The position numbers were made by a program, and so were the translations under genes. Shown piece after piece: positions 40,250 to 48,601 of a stretch of 64,000 nucleotides of DNA (the first letter of the stretch is position 1; every line of letters begins with the position of its first letter). Below the pieces are notes generated by a model. The model ran no database searches. It saw only the letters and a program-made list of their open reading frames with translations, and had not been told where the DNA came from. The DNA is from an uncultured Eubacterium sp. Its GTDB lineage: Bacteria; Bacillota; Clostridia; Lachnospirales; Lachnospiraceae. The stretch lies in NCBI GenBank assembly GCA_948579355.1, contig CAPAOV010000002.1, positions 30,669 to 94,668 of the forward strand. Direction: 5' to 3'.

Positions 40250-40912
40250 ATGAATATTGCAATTGATGGGCCGGCAGGCGCCGGTAAAAGCTCAATCGCC
40301 AGACTGGCGGCAAAGAAACTGAATTATGTCTATGTGGATACAGGCGCTATGTTCCGTACAATGGCGCTGTATTTTCTCAATGAGAACATCAATCCATCGG
40401 AAGAAGAAACCGTCACAGCCAATTGTGGACAAATTCAGATTACGATTGAATATCAGAATGGAGAGCAGCATATTTTTTTAAATGGTAACGATGTATCTGC
40501 GGATATCCGTAAAGAAGAGGTGGGCAGGCAGGCATCTGTGATTGCCAGATATCCGGCAGTGCGAACAAAGCTTCTGAATCTGCAGCGTAAACTGGCTTCC
40601 GAAAACGATGTCATTATGGACGGACGCGATATCGGTACGGTTGTTCTGCCAGAAGCGGAATGTAAAGTATATTTGACGGCCAGTGCGGGGGTGCGGGCCG
40701 AGCGCCGCTATAAAGAATTAACAGAAAAAGGAATTGACTGCGATTTGGCAGAGATTGAGAAAGACATTATAGCAAGGGATGAACAGGATATGAAACGTGA
40801 GATTGCGCCTTTGACACAGGCAGAAGACGCTGTGCTTATCGACTCATCCAATCTGACAATAGACGAAGTCGTCGGGAAAATATGTGAATTGGCGAAAGGA
40901 GTTTGTAAATGA
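40250..40912 (+). CDS. cmk: Cytidylate kinase
   Basis: Cmk phosphorylates CMP and dCMP. The 220-residue protein has the P-loop IDGPAGAGKSSIARLAA (about residues 4-20), VDTGAMFRTMAL and DGRDIGTVVLPEA, all hallmarks of bacterial CMP kinase. CAGGAGGTAG precedes the ATG. It overlaps ispH by 4 bp (ATGA), continuing the tightly packed cmk-ispH-rpsA-cheR run. Confidence 0.96.
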   Translation: MNIAIDGPAGAGKSSIARLAAKKLNYVYVDTGAMFRTMALYFLNENINPSEEETVTANCGQIQITIEYQNGEQHIFLNGNDVSADIRKEEVGRQASVIARYPAVRTKLLNLQRKLASENDVIMDGRDIGTVVLPEAECKVYLTASAGVRAERRYKELTEKGIDCDLAEIEKDIIARDEQDMKREIAPLTQAEDAVLIDSSNLTIDEVVGKICELAKGVCK

Positions 40913-41778
40913 CGATAACATTAGCGGATAGCGCCGGATTTTGCTTTGGTGTGAAGCGGGCGGTTGACACGGTATATCACTTACTTGAAGACAAAGAGAA
41001 AAAAGTATATACGCTCGGCCCGATTATTCACAACGAGCAGGTCGTACAGGATTTGAATGCAAACGGCGTCGGCGTGGTCTGCAATCCCGAGGAAATTTCG
41101 GGAGCGGATGATAGCGCCACGCTGGTAATCCGTTCCCACGGTGTCTCTCAGGACGTCATCCGGCGGATAAAGGAAAGGGGACTCCGCTATGAAGACGCTA
41201 CCTGTCCTTTTGTAAAAAAAATACACCAGACGGTAGAGGAATACAGCGCAAAATCATACCGGATTATCATTATCGGCTCCAAAGACCATCCGGAAGTGCA
41301 GGGGATATTAGGATGGACAAACGGACGAGGTACGGTGATTGAAACGGCAGAGGAAGCGAGGAACTTTTCACTGGCTAATCCGGACGAGAAAATATGCATC
41401 GTTTCACAGACGACATTTAATTACAAAAAATTTCAAGAATTAGTTGAAATTTTCTCTGAAAAAGGTTATGATATAATTGCTGTGAATACAATTTGTAATG
41501 CTACGTCTACGCGTCAGAAAGAGGCAGAAGAACTGGCAGCCCGCTCTGATGCGATGATTATCATTGGGGGGAAACATTCATCGAACTCCCGTAAATTATA
41601 TGAAATTTGTAAAAATCAGTGTGAGAACACTTTTTTTATACAGACAGCGGATGATTTAAAAGGGATTTCCTTTGATTCATTTGCAAGCCTAGGTATTACC
41701 GCTGGGGCATCTACCCCAAATAATATTATACAGGAGGTTTTAGAGGCATGTCAGAAGCAAGTTTTGCAGAATTATTAG
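40909..41778 (+). CDS. ispH: 4-hydroxy-3-methylbut-2-enyl diphosphate reductase
   Basis: IspH makes isopentenyl and dimethylallyl diphosphate in the last step of the MEP pathway, using a [4Fe-4S] cluster. The three cluster cysteines lie in AGFCFGVKRAV (about residue 12), ATCPFVKKIH and NTICNAT. The 289-residue length is normal. The 3' end overlaps rpsA by 31 bp in a different frame. In many Clostridia the two are a single fused protein. Confidence 0.95.
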   Translation: MTITLADSAGFCFGVKRAVDTVYHLLEDKEKKVYTLGPIIHNEQVVQDLNANGVGVVCNPEEISGADDSATLVIRSHGVSQDVIRRIKERGLRYEDATCPFVKKIHQTVEEYSAKSYRIIIIGSKDHPEVQGILGWTNGRGTVIETAEEARNFSLANPDEKICIVSQTTFNYKKFQELVEIFSEKGYDIIAVNTICNATSTRQKEAEELAARSDAMIIIGGKHSSNSRKLYEICKNQCENTFFIQTADDLKGISFDSFASLGITAGASTPNNIIQEVLEACQKQVLQNY

Positions 41779-42869
41779 AGGATTCAATAGTAACAATCCA
41801 CAACGGTGAGGTTGTAGAAGGGACAGTTATCGGAGTTAAGGACAATGAAATTATCTTAAACATTGGATATAAAGCAGATGGTATTTTAATGAAGAATGAA
41901 TATAGTAACAATGATGTTGACTTAACTGCCGAAGTTAAGCCGGGCGACAAGATGACGGTAAAAGTACTTAAAGTAAATGACGGCGAAGGTCAGGTTTTAC
42001 TTACTTACAAGAGATTACAACTGGATAAGATGAATGAACGTTTTCAGGAAGCTCTGGAGAACCGAGAAGTTCTTACCGGTAAAGTCGTTATGGTACTAAA
42101 AGGCGGTTTAAGTGTTGCTTATGGCGAGGGACGGGTATTTGTTCCGGCCAGTCTTGTCTCAGATATGTATGAAAGAGATTTGACCAAATATCAGGATAAG
42201 GAAATCGAATTTGTTCTGACCGAGGTAAATCCTCGTAAGAGAAGAATTATTGGCGACCGTAAACAATTGATTGTCGAGAAGAAAAAGAAGATGCAGGAAG
42301 AACTTCTTGCTAAGATTGAAGTTGGCATGATGGTTGAGGGTACGGTTAAAAATCTCACCGATTTTGGCGCTTTCATTGATTTAGGAGGGGCAGATGGCCT
42401 TCTTCATATTTCCGAGATGTCATGGGGACGTGTCGCAGACCCGAAGAAACTGTTTAAAGTAGGCGACAAAGTAAATGTAATGATTAAGGATATTGCAGAG
42501 ACAAAGATTGCTCTGACGCTGAAATTAGAAGAGAACAATCCGTGGAAAAATGCGGCTGAAAAGTATGCAATTGGTACGATTGTAACCGGAACCGTTGCAC
42601 GTATGACAGATTTTGGCGCCTTTGTTGAATTAGAAGAAGGGATTGATGCACTGCTTCATGTATCCCAGATTTCGATAGAGCATGTTGAGAAACCAGCCGA
42701 CGTATTAACGATTGGTCAGGAAATAACTGCTAAAGTAGTTGACTTTAACGAGGATACAAAGAAAATCAGCCTGAGTATTAAGGCGATTGAGTTAAAAAAC
42801 AGACAGGAAGAAGAGGAAGTATCCGCAGATGAGGCGTCGGAAGAAGAAGAGGTAGCGGAAGAAGAATAA
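41748..42869 (+). CDS. rpsA: 30S ribosomal protein S1 homologue
   Basis: S1 binds single-stranded mRNA and helps initiation. The 373-residue protein has four S1 domains, starting near residues 15, 102, 190 and 275; the last two carry the clear TDFGAF[IV][DE]L signature. An acidic tail (about 25 residues of Glu/Asp/Ala) ends it. The start ATG lies inside ispH, with AGGAGG 10 nt upstream. Its stop overlaps the cheR start by one base. The four-domain form is normal for Firmicutes rather than the six-domain enterobacterial S1. Confidence 0.92.
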   Translation: MSEASFAELLEDSIVTIHNGEVVEGTVIGVKDNEIILNIGYKADGILMKNEYSNNDVDLTAEVKPGDKMTVKVLKVNDGEGQVLLTYKRLQLDKMNERFQEALENREVLTGKVVMVLKGGLSVAYGEGRVFVPASLVSDMYERDLTKYQDKEIEFVLTEVNPRKRRIIGDRKQLIVEKKKKMQEELLAKIEVGMMVEGTVKNLTDFGAFIDLGGADGLLHISEMSWGRVADPKKLFKVGDKVNVMIKDIAETKIALTLKLEENNPWKNAAEKYAIGTIVTGTVARMTDFGAFVELEEGIDALLHVSQISIEHVEKPADVLTIGQEITAKVVDFNEDTKKISLSIKAIELKNRQEEEEVSADEASEEEEVAEEE

Positions 42870-43660
42870 TGGAAAGTAACAGTTATGAAACTTTTAAAAG
42901 GGATTATTTAAAATTAGCAGGTATTGATTTAAATTCCTACAAAGAAAATCAGATGAAACGCCGTATTGACAATTTTATTCGCAAACAAAAGATTGCTACT
43001 TACGGGGAATTTGTTCAATTGATAAAAAGAGATAAGTCAATATATGACCGTTTCATAACTTACTTAACGATAAACGTTTCTGAATTTTATCGCAATCCCG
43101 TACAGTGGAAAGTGCTGGAGGAGATTATTTTTCCCTCTCTGCTCAAAAAATTCGGACGGCCTCTGCGGATATGGAGCGCCGCCTGTTCCACGGGAGACGA
43201 ACCATACTCGCTGGCGATGGTGTTAAGCGAGATTTTGCCGCCGACTCAGTTTAAAATTATTGCTACTGATTTGGACAATGAAGTGCTGGAAAAGGCAAAA
43301 AAGGGATATTATACGAAAAACAGCATAAAAGGGCTTCCTGAAAAGTTTCAGGAAAAATATATCGAGAGCTGTCCTGACGGTATTGTGAAAGTATCCGACC
43401 GCTTGAAATCATCGATAACATTTCGACAGCATAACCTTTTGGAAGACGAGTACCCGCGCGATATGCACCTGATTGTATGCCGCAATGTTATGATATATTT
43501 TACAGACGACGCCAAGCGTAAAATGTATCATAAATTTACAGACTCCCTGATGGAACAGGGAATTTTGTTTGTCGGCAGTACGGAGCAGATTATCGGGCCG
43601 GAGCAGTATCGGCTTCAGGGAGTAAAATCTTTTTTCTATGAGAAAAACAGTGAACTATAA
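42869..43660 (+). CDS. cheR: CheR-type chemoreceptor glutamate methyltransferase
   Basis: CheR methylates glutamates on chemoreceptors using S-adenosylmethionine. The 263-residue protein has the N-terminal helical CheR_N domain (residues 1-75) and the SAM-binding domain with the conserved NVSEFYRNP, IWSAACSTGDEPYSLAM and CRNVMIYF motifs. No other chemotaxis gene lies nearby. It overlaps rpsA by one base and is followed by a hairpin terminator, so it ends the cmk-ispH-rpsA run. Confidence 0.93.
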   Translation: MESNSYETFKRDYLKLAGIDLNSYKENQMKRRIDNFIRKQKIATYGEFVQLIKRDKSIYDRFITYLTINVSEFYRNPVQWKVLEEIIFPSLLKKFGRPLRIWSAACSTGDEPYSLAMVLSEILPPTQFKIIATDLDNEVLEKAKKGYYTKNSIKGLPEKFQEKYIESCPDGIVKVSDRLKSSITFRQHNLLEDEYPRDMHLIVCRNVMIYFTDDAKRKMYHKFTDSLMEQGILFVGSTEQIIGPEQYRLQGVKSFFYEKNSEL

Positions 43661-43689
43661 TCAAAAGTTCCGCTATGGTAAAAAATCTG

Positions 43690-43722
43690 ACCCTGTGAAT
43701 ATTTTGTTCACAGGGTTTGTTC
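43690..43722 (+). terminator. Hairpin terminator after cheR
   Basis: A perfect 10-bp stem (ACCCTGTGAA 43690-43699 with 43707-43716) and 7-nt loop are followed by a short, weak T-rich run (TTGTTCG). It is plausible as the end of the cheR transcript. Confidence 0.65.
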
Positions 43723-43725
43723 GTA

Positions 43726-43766
43726 ATATATCAATTTCGGTGTATTATACATCAAAATTGATATAT
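43726..43766. promoter_or_regulatory. Inverted repeat abutting the GH43 promoter (candidate operator)
   Basis: Perfect 12-bp arms ATATATCAATTT (43726-43737) and AAATTGATATAT (43755-43766) are separated by 17 bp. The right arm ends on the first base of the -35 box of the GH43 gene. No T-tract follows, and the AT-rich symmetry is more like a regulator binding site than a terminator. Confidence 0.5.
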
Positions 43767-43794
43767 TGAAATTTACGGCCAGATGTTATATAAT
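43766..43794 (+). promoter_or_regulatory. Sigma-A-type promoter of the GH43 gene
   Basis: TTGAAA (43766-43771) and a perfect TATAAT (43789-43794) are 17 bp apart, about 65 bp before the start codon. Confidence 0.7.
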
Positions 43795-43859
43795 TAATGA
43801 TATAGTTTATCGTATTATTGCGAGCAATTAACTATCAAATTTATAAAGGAGGATTTTTC

Positions 43860-46664
43860 ATGAGGGTAACAAAAAAGGGTTTAGCAGTAACTATGTCTCT
43901 CGCTTTAGTTGTTTCGACTTTTTCATTTCAGCCTGCACAGGCAGCAAAGAAATTGAAATTGAACAAAACAAAAGCTACTGTAAAAGTAGGAAGCACAGTG
44001 AAAATTACTGTTAAAAACGCAAAGAAAAAGACAAAAGTCAAATGGAAAACAAGTAACAAAAAAGTAGCAAAAATCACAAAGAAAAAGTCTAAGGGGAAAA
44101 AGCCATACGCTACAGTGAAAGGTATGAAAAAAGGTACTGCTAAGATAACGGCAACTTATAAAAAAGGTAAGAAGAATAAGAAACTTACTTGTAAAGTGAC
44201 GGTAAAACCAAAGAGTACGAATAAATCAACCCCAACCCCGACACCGCCTCAGGGAGGGGACACTTCGAACCCACCGTCTCAGAAGCCTGATGGACCGACA
44301 GCGACACCGACTGCTACACCGGTGCCGACACCGACGATAAAACCGACATTCCATCCGTCGACCCAGAGCTATGAGTATTTCAACGATTATACGTTAGGTT
44401 ACAAAGGCAAAGTCGTTGCTTACAAGGGCGGAAAAAGCATGCCATTAAAAGATGCTGGCGCTGGCGTGTATAATTTGAAAGAAGACGACATTTTCGGACA
44501 GCATATCGAGAACAACAACTGGTGGGAAGATAAAATCACACTGACCCAGCCGATTCGTTATACAACGAACGACGGTGTAGCTCACGATGTTGACAGTATG
44601 CTTACGAATTTCAACTTTATAGCTGACCCGACAGCGATTGACAACAGCGCTAACGACGGTAAGTTGTATGTATACGGAACGACAGAGGGCATTGATTATT
44701 CCAAAGGAAAGTTAGCAAAGAACGGTTACAACAACCACTCACTGACTATTCTCTCCACTAAGGATATGGTAAACTGGACGGACGAGGGAACACTGGATAA
44801 CAAGAACCTCACGAATCAGGTTTCCACCGCAGCATCTAAAGACAAAGTGAAAAATAAGTGGGGAACGAAAGCATGGGCGCCATCCGGACTTAAAATTGAT
44901 GGTGACGGCGACGGTGAAGATGAATATTACATCTTCTATACAAACGGCGGAGCCGTAGGATATGTTCAGGGCGATTCTCCAACTGGTCCTTGGAAAGATG
45001 ACCTTGGAAAGACGATATTTGACCACGACACACCGAATTGTAAAGACGTTGTATGGTGCTTTGACCCTGCCGTATTGGTAGACAAAAAGGGTGACGCATA
45101 TGTATACTTTGGCGGCGGTACAAACAATGACAAAGCTCACGGCAAAACCGCACGTGTGTGCAAGATTAAGTTTGAAGAGGGAACCGGTAAAGTACTTTTA
45201 GATGGGGAACCGCAGGTGCTGGATAATTACTATATGTTTGAGGATAGTGAAATTAACCAGTTTGGTGATAAGTATTTCTACTCCTATTGTACAAACTTTG
45301 ACGTACCTTCGGGTAATCAGTGGATTGGTTCCGGCCAGATTGCCGCTTATGTATCCAGCGACCCGATGAATATTTCATTTGCACCGGACGAAAAGGGTGA
45401 CAAGTGGACTGGTGACGATGGCGTATATCATCATTATCTTGGCTCCATTTTGGACAATCCAAGTGTAATTTATGGTGAGAGCTATAACAACCACCACCAT
45501 ATGCAGGAATTCAAAGGACATTACTACATGTTCTATCATTCAACCGTATTGAGCAACACCTTATTCCGTGACAGCAAGCAGTACAGAAACCTTCACGTAG
45601 ATGAGATTAGTGTAAATACGGATACGGATGAAATCAAAATTACGCCTACTTATGAGGGCGCGTCACAGATTGAAGATTTTGAACCATTCAAAAATCCGGA
45701 TGGTACGGTAAAATACATCAATGCTACGACATCCGCAAAGAGTGCAGGTGTAAAATCCACAAGAGACGATGTTATGGTTAAGTCTTCCATTAACGGTTCT
45801 CCTATGGTAATCGATTCCATTGATACCGGTGACTGGACATGTATTAAAGGTGTAAACTTCGGTACGGAAGGTCTTAAAAACTTCGGTGTAGAATATAATT
45901 CCGAGTTAGATGCCGGAAGAATCGAATTGTTCATCGACAGCCCGACGAAACTGGAGAACAAAGTTGGCTATATTGATATTATGGAGCCAACAAACGGCAG
46001 ATATGTATTTAAAAATGTCAATACGACAAAGACGGTAACCGGTAAACATGATATCTACTTTGTATTCCGTGGCAGCGGTTATAAAGTGGCATCTTGGATT
46101 TTGTCTCAGGAAGCAGACGCTAAGCCTCCGGTAGTTGACAGACCGGATGAGCCAATCACTCCGCCGACTACTCCACCGGTAACAACAGCTACAGGTTGGA
46201 ATGCTGATAAGACAGAGTATGTGTTAGACCTTTCTGAGGAGTATGTGCAGGCAGAAGGCGGCGCCAGCGTAGACTACAATGATGACAAAACGGTAACAAT
46301 CACTTATAATCCACAATACCCGGGGGTATGGTTTATCGCTCCGGATAATGTGTCAGAGAAGTTCTCGACCATCGAATTTACTTACAAGGATGCAACCGAT
46401 AAAACTCCTGTGTTAGGTGAGGATGGTAATCAGAAAGAGGATGAGAACGGGCCGGTATTCTCTTCATTCGGTTCGGCTGTCCGCTACAGCGACAGTACCG
46501 AAGACGAAGAAATCAACTGGGGCGGTAAGTGCCCTGCCGGAGAAGGTTTGCAGACACAGTCATTTGACTTAGATTCTTCAAGAGAGTTTCTTAAATACAA
46601 AATCTTTAGAAATGACTGCGAAGACTGTCTGTTGACAATTACTTCAGTAAAATTAAAGAAATAA
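43860..46664 (+). CDS. Secreted glycoside hydrolase family 43 protein with Lys-rich Big2 domain and CBM-like modules
   Basis: This 934-residue extracellular enzyme probably acts on xylan or arabinan side chains. Order: signal peptide (1-28); a very lysine-rich Ig-like Big2 domain (about 29-116); a Pro/Thr linker (117-170); a GH43 five-bladed propeller (about 180-600) with the catalytic base Asp in IADPTA, the modulating Asp in FDPAVLVD and the acid Glu in DSEINQF; a CBM6-like module (about 640-755); and a C-terminal beta-sandwich module (about 790-934). It has no LPXTG or transmembrane anchor; the basic Big2 domain may hold it to the cell wall. AAAGGAGGA precedes the ATG. It is monocistronic, with its own promoter and terminator. 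Confidence 0.9.
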   Translation: MRVTKKGLAVTMSLALVVSTFSFQPAQAAKKLKLNKTKATVKVGSTVKITVKNAKKKTKVKWKTSNKKVAKITKKKSKGKKPYATVKGMKKGTAKITATYKKGKKNKKLTCKVTVKPKSTNKSTPTPTPPQGGDTSNPPSQKPDGPTATPTATPVPTPTIKPTFHPSTQSYEYFNDYTLGYKGKVVAYKGGKSMPLKDAGAGVYNLKEDDIFGQHIENNNWWEDKITLTQPIRYTTNDGVAHDVDSMLTNFNFIADPTAIDNSANDGKLYVYGTTEGIDYSKGKLAKNGYNNHSLTILSTKDMVNWTDEGTLDNKNLTNQVSTAASKDKVKNKWGTKAWAPSGLKIDGDGDGEDEYYIFYTNGGAVGYVQGDSPTGPWKDDLGKTIFDHDTPNCKDVVWCFDPAVLVDKKGDAYVYFGGGTNNDKAHGKTARVCKIKFEEGTGKVLLDGEPQVLDNYYMFEDSEINQFGDKYFYSYCTNFDVPSGNQWIGSGQIAAYVSSDPMNISFAPDEKGDKWTGDDGVYHHYLGSILDNPSVIYGESYNNHHHMQEFKGHYYMFYHSTVLSNTLFRDSKQYRNLHVDEISVNTDTDEIKITPTYEGASQIEDFEPFKNPDGTVKYINATTSAKSAGVKSTRDDVMVKSSINGSPMVIDSIDTGDWTCIKGVNFGTEGLKNFGVEYNSELDAGRIELFIDSPTKLENKVGYIDIMEPTNGRYVFKNVNTTKTVTGKHDIYFVFRGSGYKVASWILSQEADAKPPVVDRPDEPITPPTTPPVTTATGWNADKTEYVLDLSEEYVQAEGGASVDYNDDKTVTITYNPQYPGVWFIAPDNVSEKFSTIEFTYKDATDKTPVLGEDGNQKEDENGPVFSSFGSAVRYSDSTEDEEINWGGKCPAGEGLQTQSFDLDSSREFLKYKIFRNDCEDCLLTITSVKLKK

Positions 46665-46695
46665 GCAGTAAACGATAGCTTATTACAATAATGGG

Positions 46696-46778
46696 GAAAG
46701 TAAGATAAATCGACTTGAAACAGCTACAGGCAATGCTTGTGAAAGGTTTCTCACGGATTTATCTTACTTTCTTTTTTG
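46696..46778 (+). terminator. Intrinsic terminator after the GH43 gene
   Basis: A perfect 16-bp stem (46696-46711 with 46756-46771) closes a 44-nt loop that itself contains short complementary segments (GAAAC/GTTTC) and is followed by TTTTTT. Arms and part of the loop resemble the terminator at 33792-33859. Confidence 0.9.
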
Positions 46779-46796
46779 TATATAGAGGATGAGTAG

Positions 46797-46825
46797 TTGA
46801 TTTTTCCCTATATTTCTTGTACAAT
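46797..46825 (+). promoter_or_regulatory. Sigma-A-type promoter of plsX
   Basis: TTGATT (46797-46802) and TACAAT (46820-46825) are separated by 17 bp, about 55 bp before the plsX start and just after the GH43 terminator. Confidence 0.7.
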
Positions 46826-46880
46826 GAATATTAAATGTTTATATTTGATGAGTACAAATTGGTATAAGGAGGATTTGTGT

Positions 46881-47885
46881 ATGAGTGAAAAAGTTGTGAT
46901 TGCCCTCGATGCGATGGGAGGAGACTATGCTCCGGCAGAAACGGTAAAGGGCGCTGTTGAGGCAGTCCATGATTATCCTGAGATAAAAGTTATTTTAGTT
47001 GGTAAGGAAGAGCTCATAAAAGAACAATTGTCCCGATATTCATATAGAGAAGATGCCATTGATATTGTAAACGCTCCGGAAGTCATTGATATGGGCGACG
47101 TACCGACAAAGGCAATCCGCGAAAAAAAGGATTCATCGCTTGTTGTGGCGATGAGGTTGGTAAAAGAGGGAAACGCAGACGCCGTTGTCTCTGCCGGAAG
47201 TACCGGCGCCATTTTAGTTGGCGGACAGCTTATCGTAGGGCGCATAAAGGGAATCAAACGTCCGGCGTTAGCGCCATTCTTACCATCTAAGAAAGGTTTT
47301 TCCCTCCTGATTGACTGCGGGGCGAACGTAGACGCCAGACCGGAACATTTGCTGCAGTTTGCACAGATGGGTTCCGTCTATTTTGAAAACGTCATGGGTA
47401 AAAAAAATCCAACGGTAGGTATCGTCAATATCGGAACGGAAGAAGAAAAAGGGAATCAACTGGTAAAAGAAACCTATCCTTTATTAAAAGAATGTAAAGA
47501 TATTAATTTTGCCGGAAGTGTGGAGGCAAGAGAGATTGCGGGAGGCAGTACCGATATTCTTGTCTGCGAAGCCTTTGTGGGCAATGTAATCTTGAAATTT
47601 TTCGAGGGCGTAGCCAAAACTTTTTTGAGTTGTATCAAAGAGGGCATTATGAAAAGTTTTCGCACGAAGATAGGCGGCGTCTTAATCAAACCGGCACTTA
47701 AGGGATTGCTTGGTACTTTTGATGTCAGCAGTCAGGGTGGCGCACCTTTACTTGGCTTAAACGGACTCGTTGTAAAAGCGCATGGAAATTCCAAAAGTGC
47801 GGAAATAAAAACAGCTCTTGGCCAATGCATTGCCTTTAAAGAAAATAGTATAAATGAAAAAATTAAAGATATGGTGCAATCCTAA
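46881..47885 (+). CDS. plsX: Phosphate acyltransferase PlsX
   Basis: PlsX makes acyl-phosphate from acyl-ACP for phosphatidic acid synthesis. The 334-residue protein has the N-terminal IALDAMGGDYAP, SAGSTGA and the LIDCGANVDARPEHL segment. ATG 46881 follows AAGGAGGA; the in-frame stretch upstream overlaps the promoter. Unlike the usual plsX-acpP-rnc order, rnc starts only 11 bp after plsX and no acyl carrier protein gene lies between. Confidence 0.95.
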   Translation: MSEKVVIALDAMGGDYAPAETVKGAVEAVHDYPEIKVILVGKEELIKEQLSRYSYREDAIDIVNAPEVIDMGDVPTKAIREKKDSSLVVAMRLVKEGNADAVVSAGSTGAILVGGQLIVGRIKGIKRPALAPFLPSKKGFSLLIDCGANVDARPEHLLQFAQMGSVYFENVMGKKNPTVGIVNIGTEEEKGNQLVKETYPLLKECKDINFAGSVEAREIAGGSTDILVCEAFVGNVILKFFEGVAKTFLSCIKEGIMKSFRTKIGGVLIKPALKGLLGTFDVSSQGGAPLLGLNGLVVKAHGNSKSAEIKTALGQCIAFKENSINEKIKDMVQS

Positions 47886-47896
47886 AGGAGACGCAT

Positions 47897-48601
47897 ATGG
47901 TAAACACACAAAAAACAGACAGCTTACAAAGAAAAATGGGTTATCAATTTAAGGATGTAGCGTTACTGAATAACGCTTTGACTCATAGCTCTTATGCCAA
48001 TGAAAAGCACTGGAGTTATAAGCGCAACAATGAACGAATTGAATTTTTGGGCGACGCAGTATTGGAACTTATCAGTACGGAATATCTCTATACCAGTCAT
48101 CCGAACATGACAGAGGGAGAGTTGACCCGGTTTCGGGCCAGTTTAGTTTGTGAAATGAGTCTCGCTTCCTCTGCAAGGGAACTTGAACTGGGTGATTGCC
48201 TCTTCCTTGGGAAAGGGGAATACCAGACGGGGGGGGATAAGCGCGATTCGATACTGTCGGATGCTTTCGAGGCGGTGATAGGAGCCATTTATCTGGACGG
48301 CGGTCTCGAACCCGCAAAGAGATTTGTCCATCAATATGTATTATCCGATATTGAGCAAAAGCAGCTCTTTCATGACAGCAAAACCATCTTGCAGGAAATG
48401 GTCCAGAGCAATTTTCACGAGGGCACAAAAATCTGCTATCCTCTTATAAAAGAAAGCGGTCCTGACCACAACAAAACCTTTTTCGTTATTTGTCAGGTAA
48501 ATGGCGTGGAGTATGGAAGCGGAAGCGGACGGACGAAAAAGGCGGCGGAGCAGAAAGCCGCTTATGAGACGATTATAAAACTGAGACAGGAGAAAAATTG
48601 A
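47897..48601 (+). CDS. rnc: Ribonuclease III
   Basis: RNase III cuts double-stranded RNA in rRNA processing and mRNA control. The 234-residue protein has the endonuclease signature ERIEFLGDAVLEL (about residues 43-55, containing metal-binding acidic residues) and a C-terminal dsRNA-binding domain ending with GSGRTKKAAEQKAAYETI. It starts 11 bp after plsX and its stop overlaps the smc start (TGATG-type overlap at 48599-48603). Confidence 0.96.
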   Translation: MVNTQKTDSLQRKMGYQFKDVALLNNALTHSSYANEKHWSYKRNNERIEFLGDAVLELISTEYLYTSHPNMTEGELTRFRASLVCEMSLASSARELELGDCLFLGKGEYQTGGDKRDSILSDAFEAVIGAIYLDGGLEPAKRFVHQYVLSDIEQKQLFHDSKTILQEMVQSNFHEGTKICYPLIKESGPDHNKTFFVICQVNGVEYGSGSGRTKKAAEQKAAYETIIKLRQEKN

